NCBI GenBank assembly: GCA_021203005.1
Contig: JAJQCB010000173.1
Span: 1-37,862 of the forward strand
Direction of reading: 5' to 3'
Length of the DNA: 37,862 bases
From: Clostridiales bacterium
Lineage (GTDB): Bacteria > Bacillota > Clostridia > Lachnospirales > Lachnospiraceae
Position numbers and translations under genes: made by a program. How positions within the stretch are numbered: the stretch's first letter is position 1; each line of letters opens with the position of its first letter. The notes below the pieces were generated by a model that saw only the letters and a program-made list of their open reading frames with translations, did not search any database and was not told the origin of the DNA. Below are positions 24,192 through 31,767 of this stretch, piece after piece.

Positions 24192-24704
24192 TTAAAAATT
24201 CACTCTTCCTGTGTACTGGTCGTTGATCACATAATAAGCTGCCTTATCCTCCGGCTTAATGTAAAGCGCGATGGTCTTGACCGCCACAGAATCCTCGGTC
24301 GCAGCGAACTGCGCCAGGGCTCTCTCTGTGAGCTCCTCCTCGCTGATCTCCTCGCCCATGTACTGGATTACCACACTCTTCGTCGGCTTTCTCGTGTACT
24401 TGCGCTTCGTGGTCTCAGCTGTCTCCTTGACGGCTTTCTTTGTAGAAGCCACCGCTTTCTCCGCTGTTGTCTTCGTGGTGGTCGCTGCTTTCTTCGCAGC
24501 CTTCTTTGTCTTTGTCACGGTCTTTGCGGTCGCGTCCTTTGCCACAGTCGCAGCTGCCTCAGCGTTCTTCTTCACCGCCTCTTTTGCCGCTGCCTTTGCC
24601 TTTGCATTCGCTGCTTTTGCTTCCGCTTTCTTTGTTTCGGCTGTTACAACCTCTTCATTCGTAATGGTTGTATCTACAGTCTCGCCAGTTTTTTTCGCTG
24701 CCAT
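24192..24704 (-). CDS. DUF6465 protein with histone H1-like Lys/Ala-rich N-terminus
   Basis: A 170-aa protein. Residues ~20-105 are almost only Lys, Ala, Thr and Glu (for example AKAKAAAKEAVKKNAEAA), like the tails of bacterial H1-type nucleoid proteins. The C-terminal ~60 residues (SVVIQYMGEEISEEELTERA to YYVINDQYTGRVNF) match the DUF6465 domain of Lachnospiraceae. AAGGAGG lies eight bases before the ATG. A consensus promoter (24849-24877) and a 138-base structured leader indicate high, regulated expression. DNA binding or cell-interior scaffolding is plausible, but no function is established. Its composition differs sharply from its neighbours. Confidence 0.85.
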   Translation of the reverse strand: MAAKKTGETVDTTITNEEVVTAETKKAEAKAANAKAKAAAKEAVKKNAEAAATVAKDATAKTVTKTKKAAKKAATTTKTTAEKAVASTKKAVKETAETTKRKYTRKPTKSVVIQYMGEEISEEELTERALAQFAATEDSVAVKTIALYIKPEDKAAYYVINDQYTGRVNF

Positions 24705-24810
24705 GATAAATCCTCCTTAAAATATATATAAAATGACCGGAAAGCCGAACTCCGGACGTTATTACTGCACCAAATTAAAATGAACCAAACCAATATACAA
24801 TTCACCGAAA

Positions 24811-24849
24811 TGCGTAACATCAAGCCTCCGACTTCCTTGATCTCACGCA
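24811..24849 (-). promoter_or_regulatory. Hairpin in the DUF6465 leader
   Basis: TGCGT and ATCAAG on one side pair with CTTGAT and ACGCA on the other, around an 11-base loop, at the very start of the predicted transcript. A second small hairpin (CCGGA/TCCGG, 24737-24755) lies close to the ribosome site. Nothing else is seen between this leader and the ctfA promoter. Confidence 0.5.
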
Positions 24850-24877
24850 TTTTACATCAAACTTTTGCGGATGTCAA
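24849..24877 (-). promoter_or_regulatory. Consensus sigma-A promoter of the DUF6465 gene
   Basis: On the minus strand a perfect TTGACA (plus 24872-24877) and TAAAAT (plus 24849-24854) are spaced by 17 bases. Confidence 0.75.
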
Positions 24878-25041
24878 CTTACACGCACCCTCCCCTCTCC
24901 CAAAGTTGAAAATTTTGCACAAAACAAAAATTGTTTTTTCATAAATTCTATTTTTGCTCTGGTTAATTTTACCTCTGCCCGTGATTTCTATGCATTTTTT
25001 CCAACTTTGTGCACAATTTTTCTGGATTTTACAGATTTTAA

Positions 25042-25050
25042 TGCTATAAT
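25042..25050 (+). promoter_or_regulatory. Extended -10 promoter of the CoA-transferase operon
   Basis: TGCTATAAT is a perfect extended -10 element; no good -35 is seen. The start would be near 25057. The ~65-base leader contains a GGGAAA/TTTCCC hairpin before the AGGAGGG ribosome site. Confidence 0.6.
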
Positions 25051-25120
25051 AGAAATATGTCTGGGGAAAGTATCGTTTCCCATGGCACTTACACTATTAT
25101 TCATCATAGGAGGGAAAGAA

Positions 25121-25798
25121 ATGGCTAAGACAAAAGTTATTTCTGCGAAAGAAGCAGGCGCGCTTGTAAAAGACGGTGATACCGTACTGATCGGCGGCTT
25201 CATGACAAACGGAACCGCAAAATCGATCGTAAATGAAGTTACAGCAAAAGACCTGACCGTTGTCTGCAATGACGCCGGATTCCAGAACGAGGGCACCGGC
25301 AGACTTCTGGCAAATCACCAGGTAAAGAGACTGATCGCGACTCACGTTGGTCTGAACAAAGAGTGCGGCCAGCAGTACAACGAGGGCATCCTCGACCTGA
25401 AGCTCCAGCCCCAGGGCACACTGGCGGAGCAGATCCGTGCAGGCGGAGCAGGACTGGGCGGATTCCTCACACCCACCGGTATCGGCACCATCGTTGCTGA
25501 CAGTTCTTCACCGACCACGCTCGAGGGCAAGCAGGTTGTCGAGCTTGACGGCAAAGAGTATCTGCTTGAGAAAGCAATCCGCGGCAATGTAGCGATCATC
25601 CAGGGCTATGTCGCTGATGAGTCCGGCAACATCCGCTACAAAGGATCCACACGTAACTTTAATATTCCGATGGCATCCGCAGCAGATATTGTTATCGTAG
25701 AAGTTGAGAAGATCGTTCCGGCCGGCGAGATCGGTCCGAACTATGTTGAGACTCCTCACATCTTCGTTGATTACTTAGTCGTAAAGGAGGAAGCATAA
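25121..25798 (+). CDS. ctfA: CoA-transferase alpha subunit (butyrate/acetoacetate type)
   Basis: A 225-aa family I CoA-transferase subunit A, with the start [20 protein letters not shown], the glycine loop [27 protein letters not shown] and the C-terminal DYLVVKEEA. With subunit B it moves CoA between acetate, butyrate or another short acid and acetoacetyl-CoA or a similar CoA ester. The start at 25121 is set by AGGAGGG eight bases upstream; the longer open frame covers the promoter. The B gene begins two bases after its stop. AtoD and ScoA subunits are equally close by eye, so the substrate is not fixed. Confidence 0.9.
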   Translation: MAKTKVISAKEAGALVKDGDTVLIGGFMTNGTAKSIVNEVTAKDLTVVCNDAGFQNEGTGRLLANHQVKRLIATHVGLNKECGQQYNEGILDLKLQPQGTLAEQIRAGGAGLGGFLTPTGIGTIVADSSSPTTLEGKQVVELDGKEYLLEKAIRGNVAIIQGYVADESGNIRYKGSTRNFNIPMASAADIVIVEVEKIVPAGEIGPNYVETPHIFVDYLVVKEEA

Positions 25799-25799
25799 G

Positions 25800-26456
25800 A
25801 TGGAAAGAAGCGAGATTAAACCCTTCATCGCAAAACGTGTTGCGAAAGAGATTCATGACGGTGATGTTGTAAACCTTGGTATCGGTCTTCCCACAATGGT
25901 ACCCGATTATGTAGATCCCAGCATCAAAATTACTTTGCAGTCCGAGAACGGATTCATCGGCCTCGCAGCAGTAGATCCGGATGCAGACGACGCTGCTTAC
26001 ACTGTAAACGCGGGCGGACAGCCGGCCGGCATCGAGAAAGACGGTATGTTCTTTGATTCCTGCACTTCTTTCGGCATCATCCGCGGCGGACATGTAGACG
26101 CTACCGTACTTGGTTCCCTCCAGGTAGATGAGAAAGGCGATATCGCAAACTGGATTATCCCCGGCAAGATGGTTCCCGGTATGGGCGGCGCGATGGATCT
26201 GGTTGTAGGCGCGAAGAAAGTTATCGTTGCCATGGAGCACACCCAGAAGGGCGCTCCGAAGATCTTAAAGGAGTGCACACTCCCCCTGACCGCAAAAGGA
26301 CAGGTCAACCTCATCGTCACCGAGATGGGCGTGATGGAAGTGACTCCGGAAGGTCTTGTGCTGACCGAGTACAATCCTGAATTCACCGTGGAAGAGATTC
26401 AGGCTGCTACTGAGGCAACCCTGATCGTATCCCCGGATCTGAAATCCATGATCTGA
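25800..26456 (+). CDS. ctfB: CoA-transferase beta subunit (butyrate/acetoacetate type)
   Basis: A 218-aa subunit B carrying the catalytic glutamate in [10 protein letters not shown] (Glu49), which forms the glutamyl-CoA thioester. Other family segments are [43 protein letters not shown] and [19 protein letters not shown] lies at the end of the alpha gene. The pair matches CtfB/AtoA/ScoB in length. Together with butyrate kinase at 13.2 kb, it gives the cell two possible exits for short-chain acyl groups, though neither thiolase nor crotonase genes are in the window. Confidence 0.9.
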   Translation: MERSEIKPFIAKRVAKEIHDGDVVNLGIGLPTMVPDYVDPSIKITLQSENGFIGLAAVDPDADDAAYTVNAGGQPAGIEKDGMFFDSCTSFGIIRGGHVDATVLGSLQVDEKGDIANWIIPGKMVPGMGGAMDLVVGAKKVIVAMEHTQKGAPKILKECTLPLTAKGQVNLIVTEMGVMEVTPEGLVLTEYNPEFTVEEIQAATEATLIVSPDLKSMI

Positions 26457-26469
26457 GCGTAGGCAATGA

Positions 26470-26594
26470 GCCGTGCAGCAGAGCACAAACAGGCAGACAC
26501 GTCATGCTTGCATGTAAGGGGATGTCTGTTTGCGCTCTGCTATAGGGCGAAGCCCGGACAGTTCGAGAACCAAAGGTTCTCGAACGGGCACGGC
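26470..26594 (+). ncRNA. Four-helix structured segment after ctfB, class unknown
   Basis: P1 GCCGTGC/GCACGGC (26470-26476 with 26588-26594) encloses three further helices: P2, 16 bp with one mismatch (26477-26492 with 26526-26541), itself capped by CATGC/GCATG; P3 GGGC-GAA-GCCC (26545-26555); and P4, a perfect 10-bp stem TTCGAGAACC/GGTTCTCGAA with an AAA loop (26562-26584). The helices abut like a four-way junction. It starts 14 bases after the ctfB stop. It may be a 3'-UTR RNA or an intergenic repeat; I do not recognise a known family. Confidence 0.5.
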
Positions 26595-26626
26595 GGAGTT
26601 TATGATACGATACAATAAACCGGAAG

Positions 26627-26672
26627 AAAAGGGTCGTGCCTGAGTAAAACTGCTTAGGCACGGCCCTTTTTT
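26627..26672 (+). terminator. Bidirectional terminator between ctfB and the DMT transporter
   Basis: AAGGGTCGTGCCT and AGGCACGGCCCTT pair over 13 bp with one wobble and are flanked by A and T runs on the two sides, so the stem can stop the plus-strand ctfAB transcript (TTTTTT follows) and the minus-strand transporter transcript (TTTTC follows). Confidence 0.9.
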
Positions 26673-26686
26673 AATTCTCTTCTCAA

Positions 26687-27568
26687 TCACTTCTTCGCCA
26701 ATAGAAACACGGTCGCCAGTATCAGCACAAATCCCAGGATATCCATCGGCAGAAATACCGTCTGCAACACCAATGCTAATGTCAGCGTCGCCACCAGCGG
26801 TTCCATACAGCCGACCATATTTCCTCGCGCCGGCCCGATAAAGGTCATCCCCATCAGAAACAGTGCAAACGCACAGACCGTTCCCACCAGCACAATAAAT
26901 ATCATCCCGAGAATAATTTCCCTGTCAAAGGAAATCGGATACCGCCATACCCGCATCAGAAAAAAGAAAGCAATTCCGCCAAAGAACATCCCCCATCCGA
27001 CAGGCAGGATGCTTCCCCACTTTTTCATCAGTTTCTGCGGCATCATAATATAAATTGCGGCAGCCACAGCGGAAATCAATCCCCAAGCCAATTCCTCCTG
27101 TGAAATATACAGAGACGAAAAGCTTCCGTGGGTCGCCACCAGAAAGATGCCCGCGATGCTGGAACAAATACCCACAACCTCCCGGAAAACCGGCCGCTTC
27201 CGCACCATCATACAGCTGGCGATCAGCACAATCACCACAGAAAAATACTGCAGCACCGTGGCGGTGCCGGAATTTGTCTTCGAGATGGATGTGGTATAAG
27301 CAAACTGCGTAAACATCAACCCACATACACCGAAGGCGATGCAGTAGCAAAAATCCTTCGGTGTATGCGTAAATTCATGAAATTTCTTTTTCTCCGTCAG
27401 ACAGCCGAAGCAGACCAGGATAATCCCCGCAAATATCAGACGGATCTGCGTCAGCCAGATGGAGTTCACTCCCTGCACGGAGCACAGGTATTGGGTGCAG
27501 GTCCCCGAGAGTCCCCAGCAGACCGCACCCAATATCGTAATCAGCATTCCTTTTGTGTAATCAGACAT
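26687..27568 (-). CDS. EamA/DMT-family membrane transporter
   Basis: A 293-aa protein with ten predicted membrane helices in two EamA repeats. The first starts KGMLITILGAVCWGLSGT, with the amphipathic SGTATVLQYFSVVIVL. The second repeat contains GLISAVAAAIYIMMPQKL and ends GFVLILATVFLLAKK. Members export or import amino acids, nucleosides or metabolites; the substrate cannot be assigned. The start at 27568 is chosen because the fold begins at MSDYTKGM; the open frame extends upstream into aspS. It lies 40 bases after the aspS stop and is probably co-transcribed with it. It ends at the bidirectional terminator. Confidence 0.85.
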   Translation of the reverse strand: MSDYTKGMLITILGAVCWGLSGTCTQYLCSVQGVNSIWLTQIRLIFAGIILVCFGCLTEKKKFHEFTHTPKDFCYCIAFGVCGLMFTQFAYTTSISKTNSGTATVLQYFSVVIVLIASCMMVRKRPVFREVVGICSSIAGIFLVATHGSFSSLYISQEELAWGLISAVAAAIYIMMPQKLMKKWGSILPVGWGMFFGGIAFFFLMRVWRYPISFDREIILGMIFIVLVGTVCAFALFLMGMTFIGPARGNMVGCMEPLVATLTLALVLQTVFLPMDILGFVLILATVFLLAKK

Positions 27569-27608
27569 TTCCCAAACTACCCTCAGACAGGCTCCCCGGC
27601 TTCCGTCA

Positions 27609-29402
27609 TTACGCCTCATCCGCCGCACAGACAGACAATCCCAGCTCCTTCAGCTGCTTCTCATCCACTGTGTTCGGCGCATCTGTCATCAGGCAGGACG
27701 CATCCTTCATTTTCGGGAAGGCGATAACATCCCTAATGGACTCTGCCTGCACCATAAGCATCACCATACGATCTAATCCGTAAGCCAGCCCCGCGTGAGG
27801 CGGCACACCATATTTGAAGGCTTCGAGCAGGAAACCAAACTGACTCCACGCCTGCTCCTGGGTAAAGCCCAGCACCTCAAACATTTTTTCCTGAATATCG
27901 TTCTGGTGGATACGGACAGAACCGCCGCCCATCTCCGCACCGTTTAAAACAATGTCATACGCCTTTGCGCGGACAGCGCCCGGATCGGAATCAATCTTAT
28001 CCCAGTCCTCCTCCATCGGCATGGTAAACGGATGGTGCATGGCCTTGAAGCGCTCCTCCTCATCGGACCACTCCAGCAGCGGGAATTCCGTCACCCAGAG
28101 GAAGTTAAACTTCTTCGGATCCATCAGCCCCAGTTCTTTTCCCATGTGGAGACGCAGCGCCCCCAGCACATCCCAGACTACCTTATTTTTATCTGCGGCG
28201 AACAAAAGCAGGTCTCCGCTCCTGCCGCCCATCGCATTGATCAGCTCCTGCAAGCCTTCCTCCGTAAAGAACTTTGAAAAGGAAGATTTCACACTGCCGT
28301 CTGTCTTACACTGAATATAAGCCAGACCCTTCGCACCGTAGGTCTTCGCCAGCTCCACCAGTTTATCCACCTGCTTCCGGCCGAGGTCTCCCTTGCCTGG
28401 CACGCAGATGCCGCGGACGCTTCCGCCGTTCTCCAGCGCATTGGAAAAGACGGCAAATTCACAGCCCCGCACCACATCGGACACATCGATCAGCTCCATG
28501 CCGAACCGCGTATCCGGCTTATCCGAGCCATAGCGGTCCATCGCCTCCTGCCAGGTCATCCGCGGAATCGGAAGCTGCACGTCCACATCGATCGCTTCTT
28601 TAAAAACATACTGAAGCAGGCGTTCATTTACATCAATGACGTCGTCCACATCCACAAAGGCCAGCTCCATATCCGCCTGAGTAAACTCCGGCTGGCGGTC
28701 CGCGCGCAGATCCTCATCGCGGAAACAGCGGGCAATCTGGAAATACCGGTCATAACCGGAGCACATCAGCAGCTGTTTAAACAGCTGCGGCGACTGCGGC
28801 AGAGCGTAAAAATTGCCCGGGTGCACGCGGCTGGGCACCAGGTAATCCCTCGCTCCCTCCGGCGTGGACTTCGTCAGCATCGGCGTCTCAATCTCCAGGA
28901 ATCCTTCCTTCGCCATAAACTCCCGGAGCAGGTAGGCCACCGTGCTGCGCAGCATCAGGTTGCGCTGGATATCCGGGCGGCGCAGATCGAGATAACGGTA
29001 TTTTAAGCGCACCTCATCCCGCGTCTGCGAGTTCTCCTCAATCTGAAACGGCGGCGTCTCGGATTCTGACAAAATGCGCAGGGACTCTGCGATCACCTCG
29101 ATATCGCCGGTCTTTAAATTCTCATTGACAGCGGCGGAGCGCTTCTGCACAACACCCTCTACCGCAATGACAAACTCGTTGCGCAGCGTGCCCGCCTTCG
29201 CGAACCCCTCAGCACCCACGCTTGTCTCATCAAACACGATCTGAAGCAGGCCGGAACGGTCTCTCAGATCCACAAAAATCAGGCTGCCGAGATTTCTTCT
29301 TCTCTGCACCCAGCCCATCACTGTCACTTTCTCACTGATATTTGCTGCAGATAACTCTGTACATCTGTGGGACCGTTTCAGTCCCCTCATCGATTCTGCC
29401 AT
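27609..29402 (-). CDS. aspS: Aspartyl-tRNA synthetase
   Basis: A 597-aa class IIb synthetase of the bacterial type. The N-terminal OB-fold anticodon domain (VTVMGWVQRRRNLGSLIFVD) is followed by the catalytic core with motif 2 RCFRDEDLRADRQPEF, the GAD insertion (~300-410), and motif 3 GLAYGLDRMVMLM near the C-terminus. AAAGGAG precedes the ATG. The gene overlaps the end of hisS by 16 bases, a coupling common in Clostridia. Whether the enzyme is discriminating or also charges tRNA-Asn cannot be judged here. Confidence 0.97.
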   Translation of the reverse strand: MAESMRGLKRSHRCTELSAANISEKVTVMGWVQRRRNLGSLIFVDLRDRSGLLQIVFDETSVGAEGFAKAGTLRNEFVIAVEGVVQKRSAAVNENLKTGDIEVIAESLRILSESETPPFQIEENSQTRDEVRLKYRYLDLRRPDIQRNLMLRSTVAYLLREFMAKEGFLEIETPMLTKSTPEGARDYLVPSRVHPGNFYALPQSPQLFKQLLMCSGYDRYFQIARCFRDEDLRADRQPEFTQADMELAFVDVDDVIDVNERLLQYVFKEAIDVDVQLPIPRMTWQEAMDRYGSDKPDTRFGMELIDVSDVVRGCEFAVFSNALENGGSVRGICVPGKGDLGRKQVDKLVELAKTYGAKGLAYIQCKTDGSVKSSFSKFFTEEGLQELINAMGGRSGDLLLFAADKNKVVWDVLGALRLHMGKELGLMDPKKFNFLWVTEFPLLEWSDEEERFKAMHHPFTMPMEEDWDKIDSDPGAVRAKAYDIVLNGAEMGGGSVRIHQNDIQEKMFEVLGFTQEQAWSQFGFLLEAFKYGVPPHAGLAYGLDRMVMLMVQAESIRDVIAFPKMKDASCLMTDAPNTVDEKQLKELGLSVCAADEA

Positions 29403-30682
29403 GGCAAATCTCCTTTCGTCTCCCTCTGATCCAGTTTATTATAAAATTCCAGGAAATTGGTATAGCCCTCTTTCTCAAGCTGTTCTTTCTGGAACTTTTT
29501 ATTTTTATTCATACGAACCACCAGCACCTGTTCGCCGATACTCCGCGCATTCTGTGCGCTTTTGATTACTTCTTTCAGCAGCTCGCCGGACAACCCCTTT
29601 TCCACCATATAAACCGTCTTTACATGTTGATCCGGCACGTGGAAGCCGCTCTCCAGAAGCAAAAGGATAATCCGCTCAAAGCCGATAGAAAATCCGCAGG
29701 CCGGCACTTCTCTGCCGGTAAAGCTGCCCACCATCTTGTCATAACGGCCGCCGCCACCGCAGCTTCCGCCGAATTGCGGCATATTAATCTCAAATATCGT
29801 GCCGGTATAATAGGACATGCCGCGCACCAGCGTCGGGTCAAAGACCAGTTCAAACTTCGCCGCCTTGGAAGCGTTGACCGCCTGCGCAATCTCCTGCATA
29901 TTCTGCACGACAGACTCCTCCAGATAATCCCCCAGAGTCTCTGCCAGATATGTGATGCCATCCTCTGCTGCCTCAACTCCCTGGAATAGAAAAAGATATT
30001 TCTCTACGGACGCTTCAGGATATCCCTCTTTCGTCAGCTCTGCAGCCACGCCATCCAGTCCGATCTTGTCCATTTTATCCAGAATGATAAAGACATTGTC
30101 GTACTCTTCCTCAGAAAATCCGCTGTAAGCCGCCATCGCCTTTAAAATACGCCGCTCATTGATGCGGATCTCGAAATTCTGAAATCCGATCTTCCCCAAT
30201 GTGGTGGTCGTCGCCAGGATCAGCTCGATCTCCGCCAGGTTAGACGGCTCCCCCAGGATATCAATATCACACTGCATAAACTGGCGGTAGCGCCCTCTCT
30301 GCGGCCGGTCCGCCCTCCAGACATTTCCCATCTGCAGCGCCTTAAAGGGAGACGGAAGATCATTCGCATGATTCGCGTAAAAGCGGCAGAGCGGAACGGT
30401 CAGATCGTAGCGCATCCCGTAATCCACCAGATCCATCTCGCTCTCAGCGGCGTCCAGTTTCAACTTCTCTCCGCGCTTCATCACTTTAAAAATCAGCTTC
30501 TCATTCTCGCCGCCCTGTTTGTTCGTCAGGTTGGAAATATCCTCCATACAGGGGGTCTCAATCGGTGTAAATCCAAAAGAACTGTAGGTCTCCCTGATCA
30601 CACGCTGCACGTAATCCCGGACTTTCATCTCCTCCGGCAAAATATCTTTCATTCCGTTGACCGGTTTTTTCTTTAATGTCAT
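29387..30682 (-). CDS. hisS: Histidyl-tRNA synthetase
   Basis: A 431-aa class IIa synthetase. It shows motif 1 near PIETPCMEDISN, motif 2 GNVWRADRPQRGRYRQF, the histidine-specific signatures RGMSYYTGTIFE and GGGGRYDKMVG, motif 3 ACGFSIGFERI, and the C-terminal anticodon-binding domain. AGGAGG lies eight bases before the ATG at 30682. The upstream gap is only 68 bases, which leaves no room for a complete T-box leader. The GIY-YIG gene directly upstream interrupts the usual hemZ-hisS neighbourhood. Confidence 0.97.
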   Translation of the reverse strand: MTLKKKPVNGMKDILPEEMKVRDYVQRVIRETYSSFGFTPIETPCMEDISNLTNKQGGENEKLIFKVMKRGEKLKLDAAESEMDLVDYGMRYDLTVPLCRFYANHANDLPSPFKALQMGNVWRADRPQRGRYRQFMQCDIDILGEPSNLAEIELILATTTTLGKIGFQNFEIRINERRILKAMAAYSGFSEEEYDNVFIILDKMDKIGLDGVAAELTKEGYPEASVEKYLFLFQGVEAAEDGITYLAETLGDYLEESVVQNMQEIAQAVNASKAAKFELVFDPTLVRGMSYYTGTIFEINMPQFGGSCGGGGRYDKMVGSFTGREVPACGFSIGFERIILLLLESGFHVPDQHVKTVYMVEKGLSGELLKEVIKSAQNARSIGEQVLVVRMNKNKKFQKEQLEKEGYTNFLEFYNKLDQRETKGDLPWQNR

Positions 30683-30750
30683 TTAAGTTCCTCCTATACT
30701 TTACGTTTTATTTTTCTACATTATTACGCTTACACCACAAATTTCCTTAC

Positions 30751-31680
30751 TCAGCCAGCATTCCCCCGTGTCTTATTATAACCACGATTATATGCATCAT
30801 ATGTTCTGATAGATTCCCGCTCTAATTCATTCAAACTTCTGCAATTAGAATTTCTTAATTTAATCATCGTAATCGTAAACCTATCTCCATTTTTATAATC
30901 TTCATAAACATCCCCGTTTCCGCGACCGGTAAAATGTTGATTTACTCTGACAATCACATGTACGGACTGTCCTACATAATATTTATCTCCTTTTGTATGA
31001 TTACATATCAGGTATACGCCTTCAAAATCATATTTCTGTCCATATCGCCCACTATTTAAATTTTTCATTTCAAAAAATTGTTGTGGCGTAACCGCATCCT
31101 CGTCATCTGCCAACTGTCGAATTTTGTTGCTATTATATGTTGAAGCAATATGGCGCCTTAATGCTTTCGGTGAATTATAATTACTTCCTTTCAAAGGAAA
31201 TATCTGAATGGTAAATGAATCTCCTCTTTTATAATCTTTATATACATCCCAATTTCCAAGGCCAACGAAATGATCGCATATGCGTTGAATAACTCTTTTT
31301 CCACTTCCAATATAGTAATATGAACTCCCCGTCTGGTTATACAGTACATATGCTCCCTCAAAATCACACTCTTTAGGTATGCTCTTTCTTCTCCACCTCC
31401 CTCGATTGACAATTCCAAGAAATTTTTGAGGAGTAATCTTTTTCCCATTCCGAGCCAATCGATATAATTTTCTTTTAATTCCCGCTCTTCGAACTCGCAG
31501 TAAAAGCGTTATAATACCTAAAACCAGAATAACAGCAATCAATAATCCAATAAGGAACCCTGCCCATTTAAGAATACGATCTGTGTCCTCATTTAACATT
31601 CCCGATATAAGTATTCGAACCTGATCTATCCAATTGACTATTACTCGTACCATATCTTGGAATACAGACCACACATTCAC
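30751..31680 (-). CDS. Membrane-anchored protein with two GIY-YIG-like domains
   Basis: A 309-aa protein starting at a GTG (AGGGA a few bases upstream). Residues ~38-62 form one membrane helix, followed by a basic segment (RVRRAGIKRKLYRLARNGKK). Two homologous ~90-residue modules follow: GAYVLYNQ...YYYIGSG...RICDHF and GVYLICNH...KYYVGQS...RVNQHFTGRG. Each is introduced by the paired phrase TPQKFLGI or TPQQFFEM. In the second module the Glu of LERESIRTYD and the Asn of GYNKT stand where GIY-YIG nucleases have their metal ligand. In the first module the equivalent position is His (LRRHIAST), so it may be inactive. The gene is AT-richer than its neighbours and splits the conserved hemZ-hisS order, suggesting acquisition. 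Function is unknown. Confidence 0.75.
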   Translation of the reverse strand: MNVWSVFQDMVRVIVNWIDQVRILISGMLNEDTDRILKWAGFLIGLLIAVILVLGIITLLLRVRRAGIKRKLYRLARNGKKITPQKFLGIVNRGRWRRKSIPKECDFEGAYVLYNQTGSSYYYIGSGKRVIQRICDHFVGLGNWDVYKDYKRGDSFTIQIFPLKGSNYNSPKALRRHIASTYNSNKIRQLADDEDAVTPQQFFEMKNLNSGRYGQKYDFEGVYLICNHTKGDKYYVGQSVHVIVRVNQHFTGRGNGDVYEDYKNGDRFTITMIKLRNSNCRSLNELERESIRTYDAYNRGYNKTRGNAG

Positions 31681-31767
31681 CTATCCCTGCCCCCATTTTG
31701 ACTTCCGTTGTTACCTAAAAAAGTGTACTCTGCTATAACAATAAAAATTCCCTTTTTAGTTATGCTC

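Noticed and set aside
24135-24731. Cys/Arg/Leu-rich open frame opposite the DUF6465 gene
   Set aside because: It is an antisense shadow of Lys/Ala-rich codons. The minus-strand gene has promoter, ribosome site and domain support.
30683-30750. T-box leader before hisS-aspS
   Set aside because: The gap is 68 bases with no T-box consensus or specifier stem, too short for a T-box.
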